Shown here piece by piece: positions 22,277-32,108 of a DNA stretch of 64,000 nt; position 1 is the stretch's first letter; the number at the start of each line of letters is the position of its first letter. Origin of the DNA: Flavobacterium piscis (GTDB lineage: Bacteria; Bacteroidota; Bacteroidia; Flavobacteriales; Flavobacteriaceae). A program made the translations under genes and the position numbers. The stretch covers positions 62,001 to 126,000 of the forward strand of contig NZ_LVEN01000004.1 in the NCBI RefSeq assembly GCF_001686925.1, in the 5' to 3' direction. The notes beneath the pieces are model-generated. The model made no database searches. It was not told the origin of the DNA and saw nothing but the letters and a program-made list of their open reading frames with translations.

Positions 22277-24298
22277 ATGGAAAATCTTATTCAATCAGAA
22301 AATTACAAAATTGAAAAGCCTGCAGAATGGGCTAGTAATATTAATGACAGTCAACTTATTGAATACATTAAAGAATCAGATTTTGCAAGTAAACAAATAG
22401 ATGAGGGACGTGATTATTGTTATTTTTTAGATAAAATTTATTATACCAGTGATGAGGAAAATAGCGAATACGCCTGTGTAGCTTATACGCTTAACGAACC
22501 TGCTAATCTTGAAAATGCTTCGGTAATGGATGTCGTGGTCGAAGAAAACGAAACTTACATTATACATAGAATTACCGTTTTAAGAGAAGGTGTTTTGGTT
22601 GATAAAATTCCTGATACTAAAATTAAGGTACTTGACAGCGAAAACCAAAGTGATGGCGGTGTTTTAAGCAGCAATAAAAAAATTAATATTACCATAAAAG
22701 ATTTACGCCTTTATGATGTTTTGATCATGGAAGATTCAAGAGTAAAGGTCTTTACTGAACGCGACTTTTTACGTAAAGAATTTTCTAAGTTTGTTTGGGT
22801 TAGTCCAAGTACTTATTGGGCTTACGGAAGTTATAATTTTTCTTTTATCAATAATCGCAAGAATAGAATTGCTTACAAAAAAACATTCTTTAGAGATGAA
22901 GACGGAAATGTATTGGCTCCGGAAATCCATTACTTAGAAAAAGGCGAACGCTTTACTATCGAAAAAGAAAACTACATCAATTTTGTAGATACTAATCGTG
23001 AAATTGCTCCTTTTATAGACTTTGCAACTGATAGCAACTGGATCGACTTGTCTAATTATATTTCTCCTTTATACGAAGAGGTTTATGCTAAATCATCTCT
23101 ACAGGAATTTGCTCCTAATCTGATCGAAAAACTGGATGCTATTAGCAACAAAGATGAACAATTACAGTTTGCGATAGATTATGTGCAAAATCATGTGTAT
23201 TATGTTTTTAATGCTGATGAAATGAACGGTCACAAACCGCAGGAGCCTTCTGTCACGTACCAAAACAAACAAGGAGATTGTAAGGCAAAATGCGTTTTAC
23301 TAAAAGTAATTTTAGATTACATCAAGGTCGATTCGTCTGTGGTTTTGGTTAATTTTAATACAGATCATTACCTTAAATATTATTTACCTTCTTTATTGAC
23401 TTTTAATCATGTCATTGTAAAAATCGACTATAAAGATGAAACGTATTTTATTGATGCGACGAGTCGTGATGAATTTGGATTGATTGAAAATCGTGGATTT
23501 ATTTACTTCATGCATTATCTTGAGGTAAAACCAAATCAGGATTTACAAATAAAAAAATCGCATAAATTTCCTTATTATGGTATTAATGAAAAAGCCGAAT
23601 TTAATGTTCAAAATAATACCGGACAGCTTTCGTTAACCACAACTTACAAAGGAAACCGTGCCAATTATATGCGTAAGTATTTTAAAAACACCAACAAAAG
23701 AGAAATCATTGACAGCTGGAATAATTTCTTTTTTTATACGCTGAATTATAACAATGACCGAAACGGAACTGATGTTCGAAATATATTTAAAGACGCTACA
23801 ATTGAAACATTGAGTGATGATAAAAAGCTGAATGAATATACTATTCAGTACAAGGCAAATGTTGAAGATCCGTATTTTACAGATGCACAAAAAAATCGCT
23901 TTTTAATGTATTTTGACCGAAATGTGATTAAAAATAATGCTCGTGATTTTTTGCATACTGATATTGCTTTCTGGCATAATTTTGATAACGAGAAATATGA
24001 AATCAATCTTTACACGGATCAAAGAATAGATGTAGAAGAGAAATTTACGGTACAGGAAAGCACGATAAAAAATCCTTATTTTGATTATACCAGCCGTAAA
24101 AAAGTAACAAAAAATGGTGCTACGATAAATATTGATTTTACACCATTGGTTAATTTAGAAATTCCGCCAGCAGATTTTGAAGAATTCAGAAATGCGCATC
24201 ACGAAGTTGCAGACAGTAATTTTGGACTTGGAATTGATATTATAGAACAAGGCTTTATGAATTTGATGAAATTTAATTTCAAAAAATTGGTAAAGTAA
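22277..24298 (+). CDS. Cytosolic DUF3857/transglutaminase-like protein
   Basis: The 673-residue protein has a DUF3857-like beta-rich N-terminal half (about 30-270) and a transglutaminase-like cysteine protease fold (280-420). The probable triad is Cys335 (NKQGDCKAKC), His378 (FNHVIVKI) and Asp393 (YFIDATSRDEF). A third beta-rich region follows. Most DUF3857 proteins of Bacteroidota carry a signal peptide, but this one starts MENLIQSENYK with no hydrophobic segment and appears cytosolic. Substrate and role are unknown. It is a single-gene unit between terminators. Confidence 0.82.
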   Translation: MENLIQSENYKIEKPAEWASNINDSQLIEYIKESDFASKQIDEGRDYCYFLDKIYYTSDEENSEYACVAYTLNEPANLENASVMDVVVEENETYIIHRITVLREGVLVDKIPDTKIKVLDSENQSDGGVLSSNKKINITIKDLRLYDVLIMEDSRVKVFTERDFLRKEFSKFVWVSPSTYWAYGSYNFSFINNRKNRIAYKKTFFRDEDGNVLAPEIHYLEKGERFTIEKENYINFVDTNREIAPFIDFATDSNWIDLSNYISPLYEEVYAKSSLQEFAPNLIEKLDAISNKDEQLQFAIDYVQNHVYYVFNADEMNGHKPQEPSVTYQNKQGDCKAKCVLLKVILDYIKVDSSVVLVNFNTDHYLKYYLPSLLTFNHVIVKIDYKDETYFIDATSRDEFGLIENRGFIYFMHYLEVKPNQDLQIKKSHKFPYYGINEKAEFNVQNNTGQLSLTTTYKGNRANYMRKYFKNTNKREIIDSWNNFFFYTLNYNNDRNGTDVRNIFKDATIETLSDDKKLNEYTIQYKANVEDPYFTDAQKNRFLMYFDRNVIKNNARDFLHTDIAFWHNFDNEKYEINLYTDQRIDVEEKFTVQESTIKNPYFDYTSRKKVTKNGATINIDFTPLVNLEIPPADFEEFRNAHHEVADSNFGLGIDIIEQGFMNLMKFNFKKLVK

Positions 24299-24305
24299 TT
24301 AGAAC

Positions 24306-24335
24306 AAAAAAGGGCTTCGTTTGAAGCCCTTTTTT
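24306..24335. terminator. Bidirectional terminator between the transglutaminase-like gene and bglX
   Basis: AAAAAAGGGCTTC (24306-24318) pairs perfectly with GAAGCCCTTTTTT (24323-24335) around a GTTT loop. It serves both convergent transcripts, and so ends the PUL operon. Confidence 0.9.
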
Positions 24336-24351
24336 ATTTATTAGATGAATT

Positions 24352-26577
24352 TTAAAGCAATTCAAAATCAGATTTTAATTTGATATCTGCTGATGAAGCT
24401 CCAATCATTACTTCGAAATCTCCTGCTTCTGCAATAAATTCTAATTTATCGTTGTAGAAAGAAAGTTTCTCTTTATCGATTGTAAATTCGATTGTTTTAG
24501 ATTCTCCTGCATTTAATTTTACTTTTTGGAAATCTCTTAATTCTAAAATTGGTCTCACCACTGAGCCAAATTTATCTTTTAGATACAATTGTACTACTTC
24601 TTCTCCGGCCACTTTTCCAACATTCGATAATTGAAAAGAAACTTTAATGGTTTCGTTATTCTTCATTTTAGCCGAAGATAATTTCAAACCTGAATAATTG
24701 AATTTGGTATAACTCAACCCGTAACCAAAAGGAAATTTAGGAGAGTTTTTAAGATCAATATAAGCTGAAACATAATTTTTTGAATCTTCGTCTTTCGCCG
24801 GTCTTCCTGTACTGTAGTGATTGTAGTAAATAGGAATTTGCCCAATTTCTCTCGGGAAAGTCATTGGCAATTTCCCAGACGGATTATAATCTCCAAATAA
24901 AACATTGGCGATTGCATTTCCTGCTTCTGTACCTAACCACCATGTGTATACAATTGCCGGAACGTTATCTGCAGTCCAGTTAAAAATTAACGGTCTTCCC
25001 GCGTTTACCAACACTACAACCGGTTTTCCTGTAGCCTGAATCGCTTTTACTAAATCTTCCTGAACACCTGGCAAATGAAGATTGCTTCGGCTTTTTGCTT
25101 CACCGCTCATATCGCGTCTTTCTCCTATACTCAAAATAACGACATCGGCTTGTTTGGCAGTCGCAACGGCTTCAGCAAAACCATCTTTGTTGTCTCCGTC
25201 TACTTCACAGCCTTTTGCGTAAAGCAACTTGGTATTTTTACCTACTTTATTTTGTAAACCATCCCATTGCGAAACGATCCATTTATTGTAGTCAACCTCC
25301 GGTAATTCTACAGACCAGAATCCCATGTTTTCTTTATATTCTTTAACCATTGGCCCGATAAAAGCAATTGTTTTCAGGTTTTTAGAAAGTGGTAAAGTTT
25401 CGTTTTCATTCTTTAATAAAACGATACTTTTTTGCGCTACATCAAGAGCTGCTTTTCTGTGTTCAGGATTGCTCAAAGCTTTATCTGCTCTTTTTTGATC
25501 TGAATATCGATACGGATCTTCAAATAATCCTAATTCGAATTTCTTGCGTAAAATACGTTTTACCGCATCGTCAATTAATTCAACAGGTACTTTTCCTTCT
25601 TTAACCAATTCGGCAAGATGATATCTGTAAGCATTACTTTCCATATCCATATCACTTCCGGCTGTAATCGCAGAAAGTGCTGCTGCTTTAAGATCTTTTG
25701 AATAACCGTGTGCTACCATTTCGCCAATCGAACCCCAGTCTGAAACTACAAAACCCTGAAAGTTCCATTTTTCTTTTAAGATATCGCGTTGCAAATGCAC
25801 ATTTCCTGTAGCAGGAATTCCGTTTAAGTCATTGAATGAATTCATAAAAGTGGCTGCACCTGCATCAAGCGCTGCTTTAAAAGGAGGTAAATACGTTTCC
25901 CAAAGCATTCTTTCACTCATGTCTACTGAGTTATAATCTCTTCCGCCAACGGCTGCTCCGTAAGCTGCAAAGTGTTTTACGCAAGCCATAACCGAGTTTA
26001 AATCTCCCAGTTTATTTCCCTGAAAACCTTTTACTCTTGCATAAGCAATTTTAGATCCCAGATAAGTATCTTCTCCCGCACCTTCCATGACACGTCCCCA
26101 ACGAGGATCACGGCCAATATCGACCATTGGTGCAAATGTCCAGTGAATTCCGCTTGCTGCAGCTTCTGTAGCCGCAATTCTTGCAGCTAATTCAATTGCT
26201 TGTAAATCCCAACTTGCAGCCTCGGCCAACGGAAGCGGGAAAGTAGTTTTGTAACCGTGAATAACGTCCTGACCAAACAGCAACGGAATTTTAAGACGTG
26301 ATTGCATTGCCAGCTCCTGATATTGTCTGGTGTATTTTGTACCCACAACATTTAGCATCGAGCCTATAATACCTGCTTTTATTTCGGCCTGTTTGTTTGG
26401 GTTTATGGTAATTGGTCCCGTTGCAGAATTATCTCCCGTATACTGATTAAGCTGACCAATTTTTTCTTCGATGGTCATTTTTTTCAATAGAGCATTTACT
26501 TTCTGGTCTATTGTTTCTTGTTGTGCCGTCGCAAAAAACGATACCATCAACAAGGTAAATGTGGTTAATTTCTTCAT
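24352..26577 (-). CDS. bglX: Glycoside hydrolase family 3 beta-glucosidase BglX
   Basis: Starting at MKKLTTFTLL (26577), the 741-residue enzyme has a signal peptide (cleavage near FATAQQ), a GH3 (alpha/beta)8 domain with nucleophile Asp280 (GFVVSDWGS), KHFAAYG and GRDPRWGR substrate-site motifs, an alpha/beta sandwich and a C-terminal fibronectin III-like domain (ELRDFQKVKLNAGES). It cleaves short beta-glucosides in the periplasm to glucose. As the last gene of the PUL it would finish products of the four GH30 enzymes. The upstream Met seven codons earlier overlaps the GH30 stop and is not preferred. Confidence 0.95.
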   Translation of the reverse strand: MKKLTTFTLLMVSFFATAQQETIDQKVNALLKKMTIEEKIGQLNQYTGDNSATGPITINPNKQAEIKAGIIGSMLNVVGTKYTRQYQELAMQSRLKIPLLFGQDVIHGYKTTFPLPLAEAASWDLQAIELAARIAATEAAASGIHWTFAPMVDIGRDPRWGRVMEGAGEDTYLGSKIAYARVKGFQGNKLGDLNSVMACVKHFAAYGAAVGGRDYNSVDMSERMLWETYLPPFKAALDAGAATFMNSFNDLNGIPATGNVHLQRDILKEKWNFQGFVVSDWGSIGEMVAHGYSKDLKAAALSAITAGSDMDMESNAYRYHLAELVKEGKVPVELIDDAVKRILRKKFELGLFEDPYRYSDQKRADKALSNPEHRKAALDVAQKSIVLLKNENETLPLSKNLKTIAFIGPMVKEYKENMGFWSVELPEVDYNKWIVSQWDGLQNKVGKNTKLLYAKGCEVDGDNKDGFAEAVATAKQADVVILSIGERRDMSGEAKSRSNLHLPGVQEDLVKAIQATGKPVVVLVNAGRPLIFNWTADNVPAIVYTWWLGTEAGNAIANVLFGDYNPSGKLPMTFPREIGQIPIYYNHYSTGRPAKDEDSKNYVSAYIDLKNSPKFPFGYGLSYTKFNYSGLKLSSAKMKNNETIKVSFQLSNVGKVAGEEVVQLYLKDKFGSVVRPILELRDFQKVKLNAGESKTIEFTIDKEKLSFYNDKLEFIAEAGDFEVMIGASSADIKLKSDFELL

Positions 26578-26591
26578 GAATTTAATTTTGA

Positions 26592-28013
26592 TTACCAAAC
26601 GTAAGTAGCCACAGCACCTGCGTTTAAGGTAGTTGAAATTTGTTTTTGATTGTATTTTATATTAAAAGTTTCAGTTGTAGCTCCGTCGTTTTCTACAATT
26701 AAAACTGTTTGTCCTGACGGAGTTTTAAAAGCGACATTGTATAAATTTCCGCTAATATTACTTGCTATTCTTACTGATCCTTCAGGAACAAATTTTGATG
26801 CGTGACCAATAATATAATACCCCACTTCTCTTTTTATATTCTGAGCCTGATCGATCATTAATGCTCCTTTACAAGTCGAACATCCGCCTGGGGTAAAAGG
26901 TTTGTAATACTCGTCATTTGCTAATCCCCACGAAAGTGCATTTACGCTCCAGTTACGCATAGAACCAATTACAACATTTTTTACACTCCATTTCAAATCC
27001 GATTCGAAACTGCTTTTTGATCCTGTATATTGTTCGGTAAAATACAAATCTTTGTTTGGATATGCATCATGAACTGTAGATAATGCGCTGATATCTCCTT
27101 CGTATAAGTGAAACGCAGAACCTGCTACAAAAGGATTCGCTTTTGCATCTTTTAAAATCGTCAAAGGATATTCCGGTTTATTACAATTGTGATCGTAAAT
27201 CACGATTTTGGTTTTGATTTTAGCTTTCGCGAAAGCTGGACCTAAATGATTCCCAATAAAATCTGCCTGTTGTTCTGCAAGCATTAATAAACTAGGGTTA
27301 TTTCCCGGGTGTAATGGTTCGTTTTGAGGTGTAATCGCATCAATAACAATTCCGTGCGATTTCATTGCCTGAATGTATTTTACAAAATACTCGGCATAAA
27401 CCTGATAGTATTTTGGTTGTAAACTTCCGCCTTTTGAGCTTCCGTTGTCTTTCATCCAAACCGGAGGTGACCACGGAGAACCCATAATTTTTATTTGTGG
27501 ATTGATGGCTAAAATTTCTTTTAATAAAGGTACAACATCATTTAAATCAGGTCCAAGATTAAATTTTTCCAGTTTTAAATCTGTTTCGCCTTCCGGTAAA
27601 TCATCATACGAAAAAACTTTTTCATTCAAATCAGAAGCTCCTATACTAATACGAAGATAACTCAACCCAATTGCATCTTCTTTTCTGGAAAACAATTCCT
27701 GAAGCAAGGCTTCTTTTTTTGCTTTCTCCAGTTTTAAAATAGCCTGAGCACTTCCTCCTGTCAAAGAAAATCCAAAACCTTCGATGGTTTGAAATTTTTG
27801 TGAAGGATTTACTTCAATAGTCTGGTTTGAATTCGTTTCTGTATTAAAAACCAAATCATTTTGCTTTTGAAGTTTTAAAGACTCATCGGTTGTAGTGATC
27901 CACGATTCTGCTTTATTAGAAGTGGCTGCATTTTTTGAAGTTCCGCATTTTATCTGAACTGCAATAAGAGGCAGTAAAAGTAAAATTTGAAGTTTTTTGT
28001 TGATGTTTTTCAT
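26592..28013 (-). CDS. GH30 glycosidase, type B copy 2 (putative lipoprotein)
   Basis: The 473-residue GH30 enzyme has an acid/base Glu232 in TPQNEPLHPG and nucleophile Glu327 in LYFTEQYTGS, within the (beta/alpha)8 barrel, plus the usual C-terminal beta domain (SVRIASNISGNLYNVAF). GH30 includes glucosylceramidases and endo-beta-1,6-glucanases. It is close to the 490-residue copy at 29057 and distinct from the 30554/32109 pair. The N-terminus (LPLIAVQIKCGTS) looks like a lipoprotein signal, but with Lys just before Cys23. One base separates it from the EEP gene upstream. Confidence 0.92.
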   Translation of the reverse strand: MKNINKKLQILLLLPLIAVQIKCGTSKNAATSNKAESWITTTDESLKLQKQNDLVFNTETNSNQTIEVNPSQKFQTIEGFGFSLTGGSAQAILKLEKAKKEALLQELFSRKEDAIGLSYLRISIGASDLNEKVFSYDDLPEGETDLKLEKFNLGPDLNDVVPLLKEILAINPQIKIMGSPWSPPVWMKDNGSSKGGSLQPKYYQVYAEYFVKYIQAMKSHGIVIDAITPQNEPLHPGNNPSLLMLAEQQADFIGNHLGPAFAKAKIKTKIVIYDHNCNKPEYPLTILKDAKANPFVAGSAFHLYEGDISALSTVHDAYPNKDLYFTEQYTGSKSSFESDLKWSVKNVVIGSMRNWSVNALSWGLANDEYYKPFTPGGCSTCKGALMIDQAQNIKREVGYYIIGHASKFVPEGSVRIASNISGNLYNVAFKTPSGQTVLIVENDGATTETFNIKYNQKQISTTLNAGAVATYVW

Positions 28014-28014
28014 T

Positions 28015-28854
28015 TTAATCTATTTCTATTAAAACAGGTAAATGATCCGATGGATATTTTAAATCTTTAGAATCACTTAAAACTGCGTGTTTTTGAATTT
28101 TTAATCCACTGTTTTTTGAAACAAAAATATAATCGAGTAATAATGTTACCGGTTCGTTGTGTTTGAAATCGTTAAACGTTCCAGATGGTCCAAAAGGTTT
28201 TTCTTTTGAAACATCTTTTGTATCATCCATTACTTTTTTAATTTCTGCTATTTGTTTTGTATCCGGTTCTGAGTTGAAATCTCCCATTAAAAAAGCCGGA
28301 TATTTCTTTGTATTCAATTCGCTTATTTTTTTCAAAGCAAGCTGTACTCCTTTTATTCTTGCTTCTTCGCCCATGTGGTCCAGATGAAGATTAAAAACCC
28401 AAAACGTTTTTTTAGTTTTTAAATCTTTAAAAAGTCCATAAGTGCAAACTCTGTTACAAGCTGCATCCCAACCACGTGAAACTACATTTGGAGTTTCTGA
28501 TAACCAGAATGTATTGGATTGCTCTACTTTAAAGCGATCTTTTTTATAATAAATCGTACATGCCTCGCCTGTTCCTCCTTCTTCTCTTCCTACTCCAAAT
28601 TTGTTATAATTTGGCAAAGCCGATGCTATATAATCAACCTGACCGGGAGTTGCTTCCTGAACTCCAAAAACATCCGGACTGTAAAATTGTATTTGAGAAG
28701 TAAAATAATCTTTTCGATTTGGCCATGCATTTTCTCCGTCAGAAGCAACATCTAAACGGATGTTGTAGGTCATGATCTTTAAATTTTGACCATAAAATGA
28801 TCCGCTTACAAAAAGTAGGAATACTACTAAAATAATTTTGTTTATCTTTTTCAT
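28015..28854 (-). CDS. Secreted endonuclease/exonuclease/phosphatase-fold protein
   Basis: The 279-residue protein has a signal peptide (cleavage near SFYGQN) and the EEP motifs in order: MTYNIR, FGVQEA (metal-binding Glu), NLHLDHMG, GDFNSEPD, LLLDYIF and SDHLPVLIEID. The fold includes DNase I, sphingomyelinases and inositol-phosphate phosphatases. Its place between two GH30 genes in a PUL implies an extracytoplasmic substrate linked to glycan use. Phosphate removal from a decorated glycan or lipid headgroup cleavage are both possible. Nothing in the sequence decides between them. Confidence 0.9.
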   Translation of the reverse strand: MKKINKIILVVFLLFVSGSFYGQNLKIMTYNIRLDVASDGENAWPNRKDYFTSQIQFYSPDVFGVQEATPGQVDYIASALPNYNKFGVGREEGGTGEACTIYYKKDRFKVEQSNTFWLSETPNVVSRGWDAACNRVCTYGLFKDLKTKKTFWVFNLHLDHMGEEARIKGVQLALKKISELNTKKYPAFLMGDFNSEPDTKQIAEIKKVMDDTKDVSKEKPFGPSGTFNDFKHNEPVTLLLDYIFVSKNSGLKIQKHAVLSDSKDLKYPSDHLPVLIEID

Positions 28855-29056
28855 CTTTAAAAAAATTTAGTCGGTAAAGCTAATGTTTCTCTAGCCTTAA
28901 AGAAAAAATCTTATTTAAAAGTTATGTTAATTATGTACGTTAGAATAGTTAATATTAAATATATCATCGTTGTTGGCTTAAAATATTTTTAGTTTAAAAT
29001 TCTTACACAATTAATTCCCGTTTTCTGTTTCCAGATGAACGTTCAGCATTTTAAAA

Positions 29057-30529
29057 TTATTTCCAGGTATAAGTGCCCACAGATCCTCCTTGCAAAGAAG
29101 TAGTTACCCATTTATCATTGAATTTAATATTAAATATTTCATTTCCTTGTCCGTCATTTTCAACAATTAAAACCTTAGAACCTGATGGCGTGATGAAAGC
29201 TACATTTTGTAAGTTCCCGCTTATATTACTTGCAATTCGTACTGATCCGGCCGGAACAAACTTAGAGGCATGCGCTATTATATAATAGGCTACATTGCGC
29301 TGAAAAGCTTCACTTGAAGTTACTGTTATTGCTCCTTTACAAGTGCTGCATCCGCCTGTTGTGTGAGGTTCGAAAGATCCGTTATTGGCTAAATTCCACT
29401 CTAATGCATTCCTGCTCCAGTTGCGCATTGAACCTATAATTACATTTTTAAGATGCCATTTTAAATCTCCGCCAAATTCACCTGTAGATGAAGTCCATTG
29501 TTCTGTGAAATAAATATTCTTATCCGGATAAGAATTATAAACACTGGAAAGTGCAACTATATCTCCGGCATATAAATGAAAAGCTGAACCATCAACAAAA
29601 GGATTTGCTGCCGGATCTGCTAAAATTGCTTTTGGATAATTTGGATTGTCACAATTGTGGTCGTAAGCAATAATTTTTGTGGTAATATTGGCTGCTTTAA
29701 ATGCCGGGCCTAAGTTGTTTTTAATGAAATTGGTTTGCTCTAATGCCGACATTTCCATACTTGGATTATTTCCGCCGTGAAGAGGCTCATTTTGAGGCGT
29801 TACGGCATCAATAACAATTCCTTCAGCTTTCATTTGCTGAATGTACTTTACAAAATATTTGGCGTAAACATCATAATATTGAGTTTGCAATCTTCCTCCA
29901 ATAAAACTGTCTTTATCTTTCATCCAAAGCGGAGCTGACCAGGGAGTCGCTAGAATTAAAATCTTAGGATTGATGGCCAGAATTTCTTTTAAAAGTGCAA
30001 TTACTCCTGTTTTATCTTTTTCTAAACTAAAATTTGCTAAATCAAGATCGGTATTTCCTGCAGGAAGATCATCATAAGTAAACGGAGATGCATTCAAATC
30101 AGAAGCTCCAATACTGATTCTGATGTAGCTTATGCCGATAGAACTCTCACCGGAACCAAACAATTCCTGTAAAAGTGCAGTTCTTTTGGCTGCTGTTAAC
30201 TTATAAATTACATCAGCACTTCCGCCAGTTAAAGTATATCCAAAACCATCTACGGTTTGATATTTCTGAGCAGCATTTACTTCAATATTTGCGTATGAAT
30301 TAGTAGTAGTGCTAAATCCTAAAGTCCCGGTTTGTTTGGTGAGTAATGCGCTTAAATCTCCTTTTGTAAGCCAAAAATCGACATCGTTTGTTACCACCAC
30401 CGGAGGGTTTACCACTGGTGGATTTACTACCGGATCGACAGCATCATTTGATGAAGAGCATTTTACCTGAGCAAATACTGCAATCGCGAGGAACAATATT
30501 TTTATGCTGTTTTTAAAATTTAATTTCAT
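29057..30529 (-). CDS. GH30 glycosidase, type B copy 1 (putative lipoprotein)
   Basis: The 490-residue enzyme has acid/base Glu248 (TPQNEPLHGG) and nucleophile Glu343 (IYFTEQWTSS). Residues 25-50 form a Pro/Val-rich linker (NPPVVNPPVV) after Cys24 of a lipobox-like AQVKCSSS with Lys at -1. It resembles the 473-residue GH30 encoded downstream, from which it is separated by the EEP gene and a 202-base gap, so the pair probably arose by duplication. A surface-attached endo-acting enzyme is a reasonable reading, as lipoproteins with linkers usually face outward in PULs. Confidence 0.92.
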   Translation of the reverse strand: MKLNFKNSIKILFLAIAVFAQVKCSSSNDAVDPVVNPPVVNPPVVVTNDVDFWLTKGDLSALLTKQTGTLGFSTTTNSYANIEVNAAQKYQTVDGFGYTLTGGSADVIYKLTAAKRTALLQELFGSGESSIGISYIRISIGASDLNASPFTYDDLPAGNTDLDLANFSLEKDKTGVIALLKEILAINPKILILATPWSAPLWMKDKDSFIGGRLQTQYYDVYAKYFVKYIQQMKAEGIVIDAVTPQNEPLHGGNNPSMEMSALEQTNFIKNNLGPAFKAANITTKIIAYDHNCDNPNYPKAILADPAANPFVDGSAFHLYAGDIVALSSVYNSYPDKNIYFTEQWTSSTGEFGGDLKWHLKNVIIGSMRNWSRNALEWNLANNGSFEPHTTGGCSTCKGAITVTSSEAFQRNVAYYIIAHASKFVPAGSVRIASNISGNLQNVAFITPSGSKVLIVENDGQGNEIFNIKFNDKWVTTSLQGGSVGTYTWK

Positions 30530-30553
30530 TTTTTATAGTTTTTAGGTCAGCCA

Positions 30554-32020
30554 TTAGAATACAATAGTTTGCATAGCATGGGCCGGGATAGTTATAGTAT
30601 TTTGCAAATCGTGGTTGATTAGGGTATAAACAATCTCCTTATCTGATTGGTTCATGACAACTGTAATTACTTTGCCATCAGCGTTTTTAAAAGAAGTGCT
30701 TATTAAATTTTTATCATTTATTGTTTGAATGATTCTTTTTGCTCCAGGGCGGATAAATTTTGAAAGATGTCCAATATAATAATACATTGGTGTGTAGATT
30801 AACTCATCTTTTGTGGTATCGGCATGAATGGGTGCAAAACAAAAATTTCCAACATGATTAGGTCCGCCGTTCTGGTCTAAAAGAATGTTCCAGTCTGTCC
30901 AGGCCACGGTTCCGTTATTGAAATCGTTGATCATATTAAGTCCATATCGTTCTGCATTTCCCCAGAATTGAAATTTATTTGCATCAAATTTTTCTATACA
31001 ACCTTCTGTAAAAATTAAATTTTTATCCGGAAATGCTTTGTGAACTTCGCCTACCGATTCAAATTTTGGAGTACCGCCGTTCCAGGTTTCGTACCAGTGA
31101 AATCCAATTCCCCAGGCGTATTTTGAAACCTCAGGATCAGAGAAAACCAAATTGGCTCTTGTAGTTAGCATATCACCTCGATTATGATCCCAAATGATCA
31201 CTTTTTTAGCACCAAGCCCTTCTTTTTCTAAAGTGGGTCCCAGAAAATTTTTCAGGAAATCTCTTTCTGCTTCAGGAGTATAGATGCATGATTCCCAACG
31301 TTGTTTTGCCATTGGTTCGTTCTGGATCGTTAATCCCCAAACCGGAATTCCTTCTTTTTCATAAGCTTTTATAAACTTAGCATAATAATTTGCCCATGAT
31401 TGGGCAAACTCAGGCAATAAAACGCCGCCGTGCAAAATATCATTATTGTCTTTCATGAAAGCTGGGGGACTCCATGGGCTAACAAATAAAGTTAATTTCC
31501 CGCCGGCTGTTTCAATTGCTTTTTTAATGAGTGGAATTCTGTATTTTCTGTCGTGATCGATATTAAAGGTTTTGAGTTCTTTGTCACCTTCCTGGACATA
31601 AGTATAACTGTCGCTGCTAAAATCGCAACTGTGAATGTTTGTTCTGGCAAGGGAATATCCTATTCCTTTATTCTTATCGTAGTAAGCGCTAAGAAATTCT
31701 TGTTGTTTTTTTCTTGATAGTTTGGCAAAAACCTCCGCACTTGCATCTGTTATCGCACCACCAATTCCCAGAAAAGTCTGGTCTGTTTTATCAGGATCTA
31801 ATTGTATAGAAACTGTTGAATTTGTTTGTTGTGAAGTTGGTTTTGAAATTAAATTATTCGATAATGATAATCTCAAATTTGTGTTTTCGGCAGTAGTGTA
31901 AACCTCTATTTTTTTATTTTTTTTGGATGTATGAGCATTTTGTCCAACAACGTTTGATGAAGAACAAATTAATTGTAGAACTGCTATTGGAGCTATTAAA
32001 ATTCTATTGATGATTTTCAT
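30554..32020 (-). CDS. GH30 glycosidase, type A copy 2
   Basis: The 488-residue enzyme has acid/base Glu235 (TIQNEPMAKQRWESC) and nucleophile Glu339 (LIFTEGCIEKF), plus GIGGAITDASAEVF near the barrel start, as in glucosylceramidase-like GH30. It is close to the 484-residue copy just upstream. The N-terminus (LQLICSSSNVVGQ) fits either a lipoprotein with a poor lipobox at Cys19 or a signal peptide cleaved after VVGQ. It follows the other type A gene by 88 bases, with an imperfect hairpin in the gap. Confidence 0.92.
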   Translation of the reverse strand: MKIINRILIAPIAVLQLICSSSNVVGQNAHTSKKNKKIEVYTTAENTNLRLSLSNNLISKPTSQQTNSTVSIQLDPDKTDQTFLGIGGAITDASAEVFAKLSRKKQQEFLSAYYDKNKGIGYSLARTNIHSCDFSSDSYTYVQEGDKELKTFNIDHDRKYRIPLIKKAIETAGGKLTLFVSPWSPPAFMKDNNDILHGGVLLPEFAQSWANYYAKFIKAYEKEGIPVWGLTIQNEPMAKQRWESCIYTPEAERDFLKNFLGPTLEKEGLGAKKVIIWDHNRGDMLTTRANLVFSDPEVSKYAWGIGFHWYETWNGGTPKFESVGEVHKAFPDKNLIFTEGCIEKFDANKFQFWGNAERYGLNMINDFNNGTVAWTDWNILLDQNGGPNHVGNFCFAPIHADTTKDELIYTPMYYYIGHLSKFIRPGAKRIIQTINDKNLISTSFKNADGKVITVVMNQSDKEIVYTLINHDLQNTITIPAHAMQTIVF

Positions 32021-32058
32021 AGTACTTTCAAAAAACGATTTAATTTAAATTAAAAATT

Positions 32059-32091
32059 GAGGGCTAATTTGGATGATTCAAATTAACCCTC
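32059..32091 (-). terminator. Intercistronic hairpin between the two type A GH30 genes
   Basis: GAGGGCTAATTTG (32059-32071) pairs with CAAATTAACCCTC (32079-32091) with one mismatch. On the minus strand it is followed by AATTTTTAAT, a weak U-tract, so partial termination or RNA stabilisation is possible. Confidence 0.5.
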
Positions 32092-32108
32092 TTTCTACTA
32101 ACAAAACA

